From Onchocerca lupi (Eukaryota > Nematoda > Chromadorea > Rhabditida > Onchocercidae), in contig JAOVVO010000017.1 in NCBI GenBank assembly GCA_028564675.1, positions 248,001 to 312,000 on the forward strand: DNA of 64,000 bases. Reading direction: 5' to 3'. Of this stretch, positions 14,013 through 27,400 are shown piece after piece (position 1 is the stretch's first letter; every line of letters starts with the position of its first letter). The position numbers were made by a program, and so were the translations under genes. A model generated the notes under the pieces. The model made no database searches. It saw only the letters and a list, made by a program, of their open reading frames with translations, and was not told the origin of the DNA.

Positions 14013-15672
14013 TATGCTAAAATTTTTGAAATTTTATTAAAAAAAAAATTAAAATGATACATCAAATTTAGCGCATATCCATTTGATATGATAATTATTT
14101 CTATTCATTGATAAACATTTTAGACGATTTGTAAGATAAAAGTAATGAAATATATGAAAGTATAGTAAAGAACGATCGAGCATGGCGAGGATAAAACGTT
14201 TGTGCTGAATCGATAATATGCCTAACTAATATATTCCTAGAACTTTTCTGCTGGTCAGATATATCTAAGACTGAATCTCATCCATCGATCGGTAATGCTT
14301 GAGATTAAATCGTAAAAATGAATCCAATTTAAATTGTAGAAAGTCTATCCATTCGGAAATGATCTCTGGTCGATTGAATCAAATGATGAAATAAACTACG
14401 AGACATGCAATGCTTTTTGGTTAAGTCGATAGATTGACTGCAAAAAGCAGGTAGTTAGACATCAAAGTTCATTCATTGCAAGTCATTCTATTAGTGATAG
14501 TAGGATCTATGTATAATAATGGCATTATATAAAACATTTTTCGGATAAAGAACGCAGAATTTGGAGGGGAAATTTATGTGGAAAATTCGAAATGACTTGC
14601 CTGAATAACCTTTGACCAAACGACAAAGGAGTGACAATACGAAAGAGCATTCTAGTGATAGCAAAGAATGTCGATCGATATACCGTCCAATGATTTATTC
14701 TTCTAATGAAAAATTCATCATTAAATTTCTGAGACTTTGAGCTACCAAACAAAAACACAAAATATAAAGAAATGAAGCATAAAATCCCAAGAAGCAAGCT
14801 ATGATGTAATACACAACTTTTTATTAGACGATAAATCCGAATTGATTAATCAACTTTACCCAGCCAGTTAAATCCAAATAATTTAGCAGCAACATTAATT
14901 AATGCTACTTGCTTCACTCTTAATATTGTAAATTTATATTTGTTATTCATCTAAAACAGCAAACTATATGAAACAAAATACGTCTCTTTCATCATAGATT
15001 ATAAGCATTAAACTTTAAAAACAAAAATTTATTTGAATTCAACACAATGTTATCGACACATGAAATAGAAACGATTTCTTCGCTAAATTTGTTAAAAACT
15101 AGATTTTCAAGAATGATAATAAGAGATATAGGAAATTTTCTCAATAAATTCCAGAAATATTACAGGATATTATAACTAACAAAGAAAAAAGAAGAAAAAT
15201 TTCTCACTAAATAGAAAAAAAAAAAAGAATTTCCCACCTAATAGTAAAAAATTTTTTCAAAATGAATCTTTATACAGTATTGATTTCGTTATCTTCAAAA
15301 GAATAATTTGGACGATTATTGAATCATGATGATAACCTCTGAATGAATATATATGAACAAACAAATGTACCAAATAGATTCCATATGTTTCTTATTTGTA
15401 TATAAATATTTGAATTTACTTCTTAACAATTCTGTTGATAGTATCTTGTTCTCTTTTTTTTTTTTTTTTTTTAATTAGAAATATAATTACTCCATAAGGG
15501 AACAAATTTAAAAAAAGAAAAAGAAAAAAAAAATTGATATACAGAAAAGCAAACATAATACAAATATTCCACTAAAAAACAAGGAACCAAATAGATCCAA
15601 ATTTCATTCTATCCTTGTTTTTACTGGACTGTGCCAGTTTTTACTTTCATTATTTCACCATCCATCCATTCG

Positions 15673-18600
15673 TTATTTGGTGCATTTTTTAACCGCAGCA
15701 ATTGTCTTCGGTGTGCTAAGGCGTCTGAAAAATGCTTCTCTTTCCGCTTCAGTTCGTCGACGTGGGACTGAAGGAGCATCACCTCCACCGATTTTCGATT
15801 GCTCTATTTTTGAAGGCCTTGTAAAATGAGTAGTAGATATAGACTGCTTTTTCTGAAAAGTATAAAAAATTAATTGGAAAAGAATATATTCCGAAATACA
15901 CAGCAACAAGCATAAGTGCTAACAATCAAAGTTGAAAATCAATAAATTATAAAATCTTTACATTGAAAGCCACTGAAATTTGAAATTGAATTATACGAAA
16001 CATATGACAGTTCCTTCAAGGGATAATCTGACATCTATTAAACGACCAACTAAAATGCATATTTGCTGAATATAAAATGTAATCCACAAGAGCTATTCGC
16101 TATCTACTATTACTATGTAAACAATCTAGGAATGAAGAATGAGAAAAATCTCAAAAAAGTCTAGAACACCAAATCCTTCTAATAACTGCCAGAAATTAAA
16201 AGTTTATTGGCCTCAGCTTGGAACTAGTCCCATTAACATATTGGAAATAATCAATTATGCACTTAGTCCGGATAGCTATTTTTAATTTCTTCTACCAAGA
16301 ATGACATCGTTTTTCATCAGTTTTCGATGGAAAAACTGTTTCGATTTTCAGTCATCTGCTCATCGGAATCATGCATACGGTTAACCCTCTGAACCTAACG
16401 AATTACCGTTTAACTTTATGCGAAAATCGAAAAAAATTAAAAAGAAAAAATGGTGTGCAGAAAAAGAAAATAACAAACTACTAATGTTTCATTACAAAAA
16501 ATGATCTGATCAATCCAAATCCCATTTCATTAATTGTTTTAACTTTAACTTAAAACTGCATAAACTGCATACTTTTGCGGCAACACGACTTCGCAAACAG
16601 GGGGCAAACTCGAGAACAGTATCTGGTTTCTTAGCAATAACTGTCCAAATTTCATCTCCTACAATTTTTATCAATCGTTATGAACTATGAAGAGCGAAAG
16701 ATTCTAACTAATAGCATTACTTGGGAAGCAAATTTCACCAAGTTCAAATATGTCTGTGATATGGGAAATAGGGAAAAATATGGATAATAAAGCAAACTTC
16801 TACAAAAAAATCTTACCATTTTCCTTTTCTATTGCTTTAGTTACATCCCTGTCCAACGAATCACCCCCTTTTGGACGTCGAGTCAGCGACTGCCGAAAAC
16901 GACTTTCGCTTTCTATTGGGGGAAGACCATCGGCACCTTTGACTCTTCCTAAACGTGATGTAAAATGACAAACTTGTTTATGTATCTAAATTACATTACA
17001 GTTAAATAATATGTAAAATACTAAATTTATTCCATTTTAAAGCAGATAATTATAACCATAATAAAATTACAATATTTGATAAAGATATTAAGTAATAATA
17101 CCTACATCAAACAATGGGTAATGATCCATATTCAAACATAGCGTATTATTTTAGGATTGCAAAAAATTCTTAAATTTCGGTGATACATGACCATTTTTTT
17201 TTTTTTTTTGAATTATTGAATGGAAGAATAAAAAACAACCTTGAGTATTTCGGACGCGAATAGGTTCGTGACCTATACGAGTACGTGGACGTGATACGTG
17301 GCTGCTCTGAATATACAACATAAATCGAAAGAATGAAAAAATTTGAACGACATAATATTGATCACGAAAATCTATGACTATTGATAGCTAATACACTGAA
17401 ATTAATTAGGATTTCTCAAATTCTTTGTGAGTATGTCATATTCCGTTTAATGTGATATATCCCATGCATTTCTTGTATCACGAACAGAGAAGTTGAGTCA
17501 TCCGAATGGATATAAAATAATTTATTTATTTATTGCTGAACTCGAGATCCAATCGCGTAGCGCGATCTGATGTTAAATATATGCAAACATTCAAGAGAAG
17601 ATTATCTTTATAACAATGAATTTTTTTGCTCAATTTCCTTCATTTCTATCAAAAATCCGAAAGAAAAAAAAAAAAAAAAAAAAAAGAAAAAAGAAAAAAA
17701 AACCAGAGGGATGGAATCCAATACTTTCATTTCCTAAAAGTATTTTCCACGAAAATTTCCAGATAGTTCTTCAAAGAGATTTTGTTCATCCTGATTACTA
17801 TATGTACACGCTTTTTTCTCGTCTTCGTGCTCTTTTTCTTCCTTCTATTTCTAACTATTTTTAAACTTTCGAATAATTTTTTATACTTTCTCATTTCATG
17901 AAGAAATAATTGGTTTTTTTATAATCTGTTGGTATATATATATTAAATTATTAGCATAGTGTGCGATATATGAGAAGATAATGAGTTTTGTCAAAAAAAA
18001 AGAATTTTTTCTTCGATTCATTACATGTAGTGTTAAGCATCTGCGACCTATTCCTATGCTGTGTTCTAATCCGAATTATTCTTTTCAGAGATTCCTTACA
18101 GCTATATCACAAAACTGTTGTGTATAATCTGTTCTTTTAATACGAGAAATCAGTAGAGAGATTCTTTCTTAAATGTAGTGGTAATCGCTTCAATATTTCC
18201 TCATGTATTTCCAAATAATAATTCTTTATTGCTGACAATTTCTATATGTTGTAGTGACTTAAGGATTAAGATTTGATTATAAAAAAATACTTTTCTTAAT
18301 CAGAAGAAAAAACTCCCATCTCCTTCCTTACTCCATATCTTCACTTCTTAAGGGTTCTCTACGGCGTTAAGCAATCCTTGATACAGAAACTCGTCATAAT
18401 ATAACTAAAACTACATCATCGTTTATTAAATGATTAAATGATATCGACATAAACTAGAATACATGATATGATGGAAGAAAACTGGTAACCTTATTGTCAG
18501 ATACAGATACAGTATTTCCAACAGCATTTCTTGGAATGTTCGGATCCAACTGTGACAATGGACCAACATGTGCTGACTTCATGAATATCGATCGTTTTGG

Positions 18601-21110
18601 TGCATTCACAGTTGAACTAATTTTCACGACTTTCGGATTTTGATTGCTAGAACAAATGAACTTTTTATTCGATTTAACAAATTATTTTTCAAAATACTTC
18701 TTTTTTTTGATTCATTTGACCTAACTTGTTAAGATTTTATAAGTTAGTAACATAAAATCTATTCATGCAAGGCGTATGCATCTTCAATGGAGAAACTTAA
18801 TTGAGTAGAGCAATGATGCTAATATCTACGTAGTCTTAACTTCAGTCACAAAAATTTCTGAATAAGTAATACACATTCATCATTTTCAATAAGAAATCCA
18901 ACTAATTAAAAATGAAACAATGCTTTATCAGTTGGCTTGCCTTACTCTATCAGTTATCCTTCTTTGTCAATAATAAAGCGCTCAATTAAGATGAAAATTA
19001 AAATAAATAACTTTGCGCTAAATCAATGGAACAAAATTATATATCATCGACAATAAAATGACAAGTTTTAAAATTAGTAATGAAAATATACCTTTGCTTC
19101 ATTTTAGCTCGAGCTCTAGTTTCAGGTCCCGTATAGGGCGATTTTTTTGTTGTTGCTGAATCAGAAGCCACTCTTTGTGCATTTACAATGTTTCTGGTGA
19201 TTGAATTCATTCCATTTCCACGTTCAATGGAGATTCTTTGACTTGTCTTCAAGGTATTTTCAGCTTTTAACGCCCTATTTTTAGTTGCAACAGTATCCAG
19301 ACTAGTAGAACGAACACGTAAAGGTCTATGTGGCTGAATCCAAATATCAATTTCCGCTGTTTTTTTTACCAATGAACCATTTGTATGCAAAAGATCCTTT
19401 GTGGTCTTTTTTGTCCTGGGTTCAGCGCTTGCTGCTCGAATCTTGGTTGTCGGTTGATTTGCTATTGGTCTTATTCTTTGTTTGATTTCAGCAGAATGAT
19501 CCCGATTTCTGTTTAGCGACCGTCGAACTACCTGTTTTGGATATAATAGATGAGAAGCGCTGCAACGTAACGTTTTCGCTGGCTGATTCGAACAGCTAGA
19601 GTCGATTTTCGAAGTATGGTTTGCTGTTTCCCTGTCAACATAGCCATTTACGCTCAAATTTCCGTGTGTCAATTTCACAGTATCTGTTGATACATGCACT
19701 GTACTTTCTGTAAAATTTGAAATGTTCAATAAAATCATTCAAATTTTGTTCAGTATTGAAGCATATATTTAGAATTAAAAAAAAACTATAAACATAAGAA
19801 AAAAACCTCGCAGTACTTAATAACATAGCCTCATACAGAAATTGGTATCTGTATGCCCACAGTGGTCGAAAAAAAAAATATCTAAAACATACCTTCCCGT
19901 GAAACAGTATTCGATCGACGTCCTGTACGCGATGGTGGACGAAACATTGCTAGACGATTCAATTCAAATGGAACATCATCTGAAACTAAATTTAATATCG
20001 TTCTTCATTTTCTAAAAATTCGAAAAAATCAAGAATTTAAACTATTCCCAAAATTCTGCATTGTTCTGCTGAATGCAAATTTTTTGACTGATTACAGATT
20101 TTCAAATACTGGTATCCTTTCTTTATTATAAATGGCATTACCGTGAATATTTTCGATTGGTGCATTAGTTCTATCTGCTACAGCAATTTTAGCGGCATCT
20201 GTTATTGCAGCTGTAGCTGTAATTGTTGAATTTTGTTTAAACTCTTGTTCAGTATTGGAAGGTACAAGATTAAGTCTATCATGCAATGACATATGATGAA
20301 CCAAATCGACTTTTTTTGCAGAATTTGTTTGCAAATGTAAAAAATCCTGAAAGGTAAAAAAAAAGGATAAAACAATGCAGGAATTGAAAATGATTTATAC
20401 TTTTAGTACTTCCCTTTTTTTTTTTTAGAATAATGAATCTATATATTTTTTATTCCAAACTTGTCTATTCCTCATCCCGTTTGCCAATCAAATTGTTTTC
20501 ATCAGTACGACGACGAAACTAAGGTGTCATCCATAGATGTCAAATTTTCTTGAATATATCTTGTATCTTTCGCAATCTTTCTCTGATAATGTCTAACATG
20601 GAGTCAAGTAAGTTTTATAGAATGTTTTTTGTGAAAGATCAGCCAGATTCAAAAAGAATACGGAAAAAATCATTATTATCTGCGCAACATTTTGACGTTA
20701 TATCAAGATAGGAACCATTATCTAAAATTTAAAATACAAAATATTAAGTAAATAAGGATCTAATTAAATTTTCTTTTCAACAAACTCTAGTTATCTAAAG
20801 TATTTGTTAGATAATAATAGGCAGAAATTAAAAGAAATAAATTCAGAATAAATTCTAAACATAATATATATACTTTGCTAAACATAATAAACAAATTTGA
20901 CTAAATTCTCTCAAATTTCTCAAAAAACAAGAACTAATCGTTTTATAAAATGAATTATTCTTCATCATTAAAAAAAAAAAAAAATTAGAACAAAAAGCAT
21001 ACGAAAAACTTGTCACCCAACGTACTCTCGTCATCACCGCTACCAGCATGTGCTCCAAATGTAACATGACGAGGCACTGTCGCAATATTGAAGCTATCAT
21101 CATCACCCAT
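15673..21110 (-). CDS. Unrecognised basic, Ser/Arg-rich protein (545 aa)
   Basis: Nine minus-strand exons: 21003-21110, 20142-20346, 19893-19979, 19092-19707, 18490-18646, 17240-17306, 16817-16948, 16573-16658, 15673-15852. They join in phase into 545 aa starting MGDDDSFNIATVPRHVTFG. I do not recognise the family. The protein is largely low-complexity and probably disordered. It has many Arg/Lys-Ser/Thr-Pro-like sites, for example FRPPSRTGRRSNTVSRE in exon 3 and TRRPKGGDSL in exon 7. The C-terminus is the most ordered-looking part, with RRRTEAEREAFFRRLSTPKT followed by a basic tail. That end suggests a helix and basic patch suited to binding a partner or microtubules, but this is inference only. 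The largest exon (616 bp, 19,092-19,707) encodes a basic, Asn/Thr-rich central region. Confidence 0.75.
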
Positions 21111-21703
21111 TATTACCTGAATAATACATTATTACACATTCGAAATCGAATTTCAATTAAATTCGAATAAGAATGAATCGAAGAAAATACATAGCAATTC
21201 ACAAAAGATCGGAGCAAAATTTGAATTCAGTACTTCGCGGCATTATTTTGCTTCACGACAATTTGCAGCTCTATTGATTTGGTTGAGATTTTGAGAGGGC
21301 AATTTGAGTTTTGAATTTTTTCTCGAAATATGTTCATTTTATTATTGTTGAGTGTCAGGAAAGAAAGAGGAGAAGCTATGATATGATCAAGTTTTAGTTT
21401 TCCCAATCTATATTGATAATTTGTTAATTTTGAATGATAAAATATGGGGAAAGTGAGATGATGATCGAAAAATTTCAAATGTTTTACAAATTTTCAACAA
21501 GGCGGGAATTTTGGTAATAAACTAAGATAGGTAGATAGAACTTAGTAATGACTTTAAAATCGTTAGTTGAGAATGTTTTCAGAATTAATCACAATCAAAA
21601 ACCAACATCAATATCTCCGGAAAATGATTAGACGGCCCAAACTGATATTTTTGAAACTGAAATCGTAGCGAGCAGTGATTTATAACCATTTTAGATCTTA
21701 TTC

Positions 21704-22310
21704 AGTGATTTGAGTTTTCCCTAGCTCACCAACTTCAATTTCTTCTTCTGATAGAAAAAATCCGAGATATTTTGCTGGAATGTTAGGTGGGTAATGGCTA
21801 TGATAGGATATTTCTAAGTTATCAGCGAATCGAAAAAATAAAGTTATATTTTTTACTGAATTTATATTAACTTTATTTTTTCGACTCGCTGATAACTTAT
21901 GTTTATTTATTCTTCCGATTCGTTGATAACTTATGTTTGTTCATTTCTCTAATTCGCTGATAACTTATGTTTGTTTATTTTTCCGACTCCCTGAGAACTT
22001 ATGTTTGTTTATTTCTCTGGTTTGTAGATAACTTATGTTTGTTTATTTTTCCGATTCGCTGATAATTTATGTTTATTTGTTTTCCCGATTCGCTGTTAAC
22101 TTAAGTTTATTTTCATTTCTTTTTTTTCCTTTTTTTCGATTCGCTGCGAAATATTTTTACGAAATATTATATATTAAAAAACTTACGAAACATTACGATT
22201 TCATCGAGACATGATCCTATCATAGCTGTTACCTGCCTAACATCCTAGTGAAACATCTCGGACTTTTTCTATCGGGAAAAATTGATGATCCAGGAAAAAC
22301 TCAAATCACT
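21704..22310. mobile_element. Fold-back element with tandem-repeat core
   Basis: The two ends are imperfect inverted repeats of about 110 bp (21,704 to about 21,815 and about 22,205 to 22,310). They share AGTGATTTGAGTTTT at the tip, then GATAGAAAAA(A/G)TCCGAGAT, then AGCTATGATAGGAT in variant form. Inside, an inverted pair at 21,815-21,843 and 21,871-21,899 forms a further hairpin. From 21,882 a unit of about 34 bp (CGATTCGCTGATAACTTATG then T-rich) repeats about seven times with point differences. No open reading frame is present, so this would be a non-autonomous MITE or fold-back transposon. No clear target-site duplication is visible. Confidence 0.75.
21882..22120 (+). repeat. 34-bp tandem array inside fold-back element
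   Basis: Units begin at about 21,882, 21,916, 21,950, 21,984, 22,018, 22,052 and 22,086. Each contains a variant of CGATTCGCTGATAACTTATG followed by TTTGTTTATTTTTC. The unit resembles the inner end of the adjacent inverted repeat, as if one arm had been amplified. Copies differ at a few positions each, so the array is not recent or perfectly homogenised. Confidence 0.85.
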
Positions 22311-22449
22311 AAAGACGATTCAAAGCGGTGAACGGTTGCTTGTCCAATTGAGAAGATAAATGAAAAGATCGTAATAATATTTTTGGTGAAGAATTCCCGC
22401 TCCCTTTTTTTCTGTCTTTCTCCTCCTTCCTTCTTCTTCCTCTCATTTT

Positions 22450-22527
22450 GCTTATGGGAGTCGTGATCTCCCATAAGCACATATATTTCTGGGAGATCAC
22501 GATTAGCATATATGTTCCTGGGAGATC
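22450..22527. repeat. Palindrome plus direct repeat (GGGAGATC family)
   Basis: An 11-bp perfect inverted repeat GCTTATGGGAG / CTCCCATAAGC (22,450-22,460 and 22,468-22,478) has a 7-nt loop. It is followed by two related copies of an (A/G)CATATAT-TTC(C)TGGGAGATC block at about 22,479-22,498 and 22,506-22,526. The segment lies just outside the fold-back element and may be a separate small repeat. Confidence 0.5.
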
Positions 22528-22529
22528 TT

Positions 22530-24460
22530 TATGAATTGATAGGTTTTTTAAATAATAAATATACCGTAGCAACGAAAAACGCAACCTTCAAGAATTGTTA
22601 TACCTAGGTAAAGTAGAATAAGTGAAGACGAATTTATCGCTTTTCTCGATCAACATGTATGTTTTCAGATTAGAGGACGAGATAAAAGTGAGAATTTTTA
22701 GAAAAATGAAATATTCTAAAAATTTTTCAAGTTTTTGTCCTCTTTTTATCTATTTATAATCTGGTTAGAAGTTAAAAGTAATGGACAGATGATAAATTGT
22801 CGTGAAAGTTTTAGCATAAATGTATAGTTGTGATAAAGATTTATTTATTGACAGAGAATTTATTCTTCTCAAATATTATAAGACAGAGAATTGTCCGAAA
22901 ATATTACTGATATAGTTGATTGCTAGTTTGTTCGTCTTCATTGTTCTAAGTCGAAGGATTGCTTCTAAAGTCTTCTTTGAGAGTTCCTTTAAACGATGGA
23001 TTGATAAGGTCCTATCGTCCTGTTAACACTGACCTTCCTGATTGATCCTTGATCTTTATATAGTGGAAATTTGTTTACTTCATATCAACTTTAACATAAT
23101 TTACAACATATTAAGTATAGAGTGAGAGGAACTTGTTTACTTTATGTTACCATAGGACAATTTACAATTTGTAAACTATAACACAAAGGGCAACAGCTTG
23201 GTCTTACTAAGATATTTCTATCATACAAAGATTCGTTGATTATTTCGACATATTTGTAATTTATAAAAATCGGTTTTTTTTTTTTTTTTCTTTTTTTTTT
23301 ACAGTAAATGGCTATTTTTCATACTTGAGCTGTTGCTGTACCTGTTATTTTATATATATATACAATTATCACAGTATATATATTGTAATAATGCATAATT
23401 ATGCATGTGAGTTATAAATATAATTAATCCTAAATAATATTGATAATAGATACTGAAACTTATTTTTTAACTTATAAGTTATCCTTATCGTTCAATGATG
23501 AACTTGGATATCATCATTTATAATTTATTACATGCTTGTAAATATTTGACGATATATTGTGATTTATTAATAATCTGATTGATATTCAGTATTTTATCGA
23601 TAACTTATCGGACACTTTATCATTTATTAATAACTTATTGAATATTTATCATCTATTGATGACTTGTTTGGTAATTCATCATATCTGTCATTATTCGCCT
23701 GCTGTTGCATATAAACTGGATAGCTATCAGTTTATTGTTAGTTTTTTCTGCAACTTGTCATTTTATTGTGATATCCTAGGCTTTACATTTTTGAAAATTA
23801 ATGATTCCAATATGTTGAAATTCGAAATTTTGATGTTTATTCATTTACAATTTATCTCTTCCATAATATTAATCCTTTGAGTTCTGAATTTCCGCAAATT
23901 GTAGTTTATTCGTACATTTCCTATGGTTGGATTTTCGAATTTCTAAACTTTACCGAACTATTCACATACTATGAAATAATTCTAAGTTTTTCCTTAAGAC
24001 TGTTATCAAAAGGAAATATCTTTCTATTTCTTTATTAAATTGCCATTAATATCAGCTAATATCCGACTGTACCAATATATTCATATTCCGAAAGATGTTT
24101 CTCAAATTCCATAATATTAGGCTTTTCATGCAGAAATATAATTTAATCTTTTTCTCATTGATAGATCTGTTTTTAAAAAACTGGACAGATTGTATGCATT
24201 AGTTTAAAAATTATTTGTTGACAACTAAGACTATTATCATTAGTGAAATGTTATTTACTGAATAAATGTCAAGAATTAATTTCTTTCTCTCTCTTCCTAT
24301 ATTCGTTAGCTGGAATCATTCTAATAATTTCTCTTCCATCTATTCAGTGATCCTGAAATAATTTTCAGATTAGCATAGTTTTTTTTTTCTTTTTTTTTTT
24401 TTTTTTGAGAATTAGTTATTTTATCGTCAACTTGAAAATACATTATAAAATTTCAGAAAA
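22530..24460. other. AT-rich intergenic stretch
   Basis: No coding exon is supported here. It contains poly-T and (TA)n tracts (about 23,274-23,300 and 23,350-23,380). Close to the downstream gene there is a long T-rich tract at about 24,380-24,406 and an AG acceptor at about 24,456. That acceptor precedes the start codon of the next gene by a few bases and could be a trans-splice or cis-splice acceptor. Confidence 0.4.
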
Positions 24461-24461
24461 A

Positions 24462-27400
24462 ATGCTTAGAAGTTTAACCCATGATCTGGAAGAAGGCGAA
24501 ATATGTGATGATGAAGAAATTGATATTAATCAACCTGATGTTGTCGAATATTCGAGTACGTCAATCAATGAAAGAGCAAAATGCTTTCAATCCTTATATC
24601 ATAACAATAGTAAATCACTGTATTCAAACAACAATTCGAAAATTCCAGATCAGTCAACTATATACTCTCAAATAAACGGAGATAAACTACATGCAGGTAA
24701 TAATGAGAAGGAAGAAAATCAAAGAAAGGAAGACAAGTCAGAATGTTTCGATGATTATGAAGTAAATGAAGAGAATGATGAGGAATATTTAGATGAATCG
24801 GAAGACGAATTGAAGGTTATTGATTATCAAGGTATGGTAGGATTTTTTCTTTCTGTTTTTTGATATAATTTCAGAAACTGAATAAAATTTAAATATTTGG
24901 ATTTCAGAGTATTACATGCAGTAGTAAAAACTTCTATTTAAATATCAAATTTAAACTTGAAGTTTAACAAAATTGAATTTCATTTTGAATACCATCTCAA
25001 ATAATAACGACTGGTACCTAGAACGTTAAATGATTTTTATTTACTAAGTAGTTACTTGTAGATAAAATATAAGCAGGAATTATTGTAAGCACAGATAAGA
25101 AAATTAAGATGATTTTATTGATTTTTATTCGCGTAGTATTAAATTTATAACTGGGGAAATATAGTTTTTTAATGTGTTAGAAACGTTAATTGTTATTTTC
25201 TTCCGTATTAGAAATTCACATGAACCATTTATTTTGCAGCGAGGCGGAAAAAGTGTGGAAAATACACTTTAAATGATAAAAATCAAATCACGCTTTTAAG
25301 CTGATTATAGTATGTTATACTAATATAATTCTTATCATAGTGATATAATTCCTGTTTCCGTTTTTTCTTTAAGTCTTGTTTATTTTGCAGCAGTATTCCT
25401 ATTTTCTTGTTGTGCTTTATTTACTTCGTGATAGTTTAAGTAAGAATTATTGATGCATAAGTTTTAATTATTGAAGTTATTGTAAATCATTCAAAATATT
25501 TCAGGAATTCATGTTATATTGTTTCAGTAAAGATTTACAATATCATTGATGATCTTACTGAAATTTATGAATTTTAGATGAAATGGTGGAATATCAATCC
25601 AATTTCGGCGAAGAATCGGATGATGATGATGATGATGATGAAAATGAATTTTCCGACGAAATTGTTTGCAGCGAAGGAATTATTTCGGCAAATGAATTTC
25701 ACTCCAAGATAGCAGCATTGACTGTGGATACGGAAGATAGAACGGATAGGAATACAGCGGATAATATAGAAGTGCAAAGAAATTCAGTGGAAGAAGTACC
25801 AGTGGACGATAGTTGGATTTTCCATTCATTAGGTTTATTTTTTTTTTTTTGCAAAAAAGAAAAATAACTTGAGAGAATTTCCCATTTCAACTACTTCCTC
25901 ATTAGCTCATTTATTTAAGATATTGAGTATAGATCTGTTATTCACTTTAGATAATAACATGGAACTAAAAATAATTTTTTTAAGATAACCTAAGAGAGTT
26001 TTTGGTAACCGCTGTTATTTGCTACTTGAAATTATCTGCAAGATCGACAATTCCCTGTACGCATAACTATTTACAAATTTAGTGACGAATGTCACGATTT
26101 AGATGAACCGTCAAGGATAGTTATGCAGGGTAATGAGACAGTGAACTCATGCATGTTACCAGGATCAGAGGGGAATTTAGAAGAGCAACTAGCGGAAACG
26201 GATCCTTCCAAATTCGAAGTTATTATTGATGTAACAGTATCTGGAAATCTAAATTGTAGGTTTTATCGAAAATAATGTTACGGGTCATCGTCCAAGTCGG
26301 TTCATTCGTTTGTTTATTTGTTTACTACTGAATATGATGTTTCATTTTTTTTCTTCTCTTTTATCTTCATCCCTCTTTCTGTCACCTATATATATTACGA
26401 TGTTTTTCAGCATTTTCTAAAGTGTTTGTTATCATTTCATTTCGTACAATTATAGGTGGTGATACCGAAGCAGTGGATGTTGTCACAGATGAAAAGCAGG
26501 TATTGCATGAAGAATCAAATAATCAGGCGGAACGAATCGTTGAATTAGAAAAGAAATTTGCCGAAGAGAGAGACAATTATGTGCACAATATGTATTCTCT
26601 ACTGGTAACAGCACGTGCACAAATTGCAGCTCTTCAAAAGGAAAATAAAAAACTTGAAATGAAGTAATTTTATCCGTTTTGTTAAAAAAAGAAATAATTA
26701 GTAATAGCAGAGTCTTCGAAATGGATCTTTTTTTTTTTCTTTGTTTTTGAAAAAAATTATCTGCAAAAGTTAATTTTTGCTCGAAGAATTAGATTTCATA
26801 TGTGACATATGATATGCTAGTCTCTCTAGCACTTTTATTTCCCATTAATTTCTTATGAAATATAGGTCTTATCTATAGTAATTTCTAACAGTTTCAATTA
26901 TACTGATATGCATCATGTCGACGTCAATATATCTCACAACTTTCCTGTTTTTATAAGCCTTGTTTGGCTTGCACAGTTATTTTTGAATGACATGCAGCAA
27001 ATACCTTTCCATTTACATCGATCTTATATAAGTTGTCAAACATAAGATTAAAGGTGGAAAGACGTGTGATATTGCTAAGCGTATAAAACTATGGAAAGTA
27101 TGAAGGATAAAATACTTATTCTTTGAAAGTTACTCTTGTCAAGACATTAGATTTGTTGATAATGATATCACAGTTATGGTATTCTTTCTCCATATTGTTT
27201 TATTCCCCAGTATTTTACATAGTTAAAGATAATATATGATTAATCGGTTATCTTTAAAAGTTTTATTTATTGCTTTTTATGGAAAAAAAAAAACTATTAG
27301 GATTTATAGATTGGAAAGAAACCATACGATGAAATGTCCTAAATGCAAGCATGAAATGTGCATAAAGAATAATTTATTAAGACCAAAATATATCAAAGTA

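Noticed and set aside
17616..17864. 82-aa Lys-rich open frame
   Set aside because: It is produced by a poly-A tract inside an intron of the 545-aa gene on the other strand.
19635..19826. Short minus-strand open frame overlapping the 545-aa gene
   Set aside because: It overlaps the large 19,092-19,707 exon in another frame, which has proper splice sites and fits the gene model.
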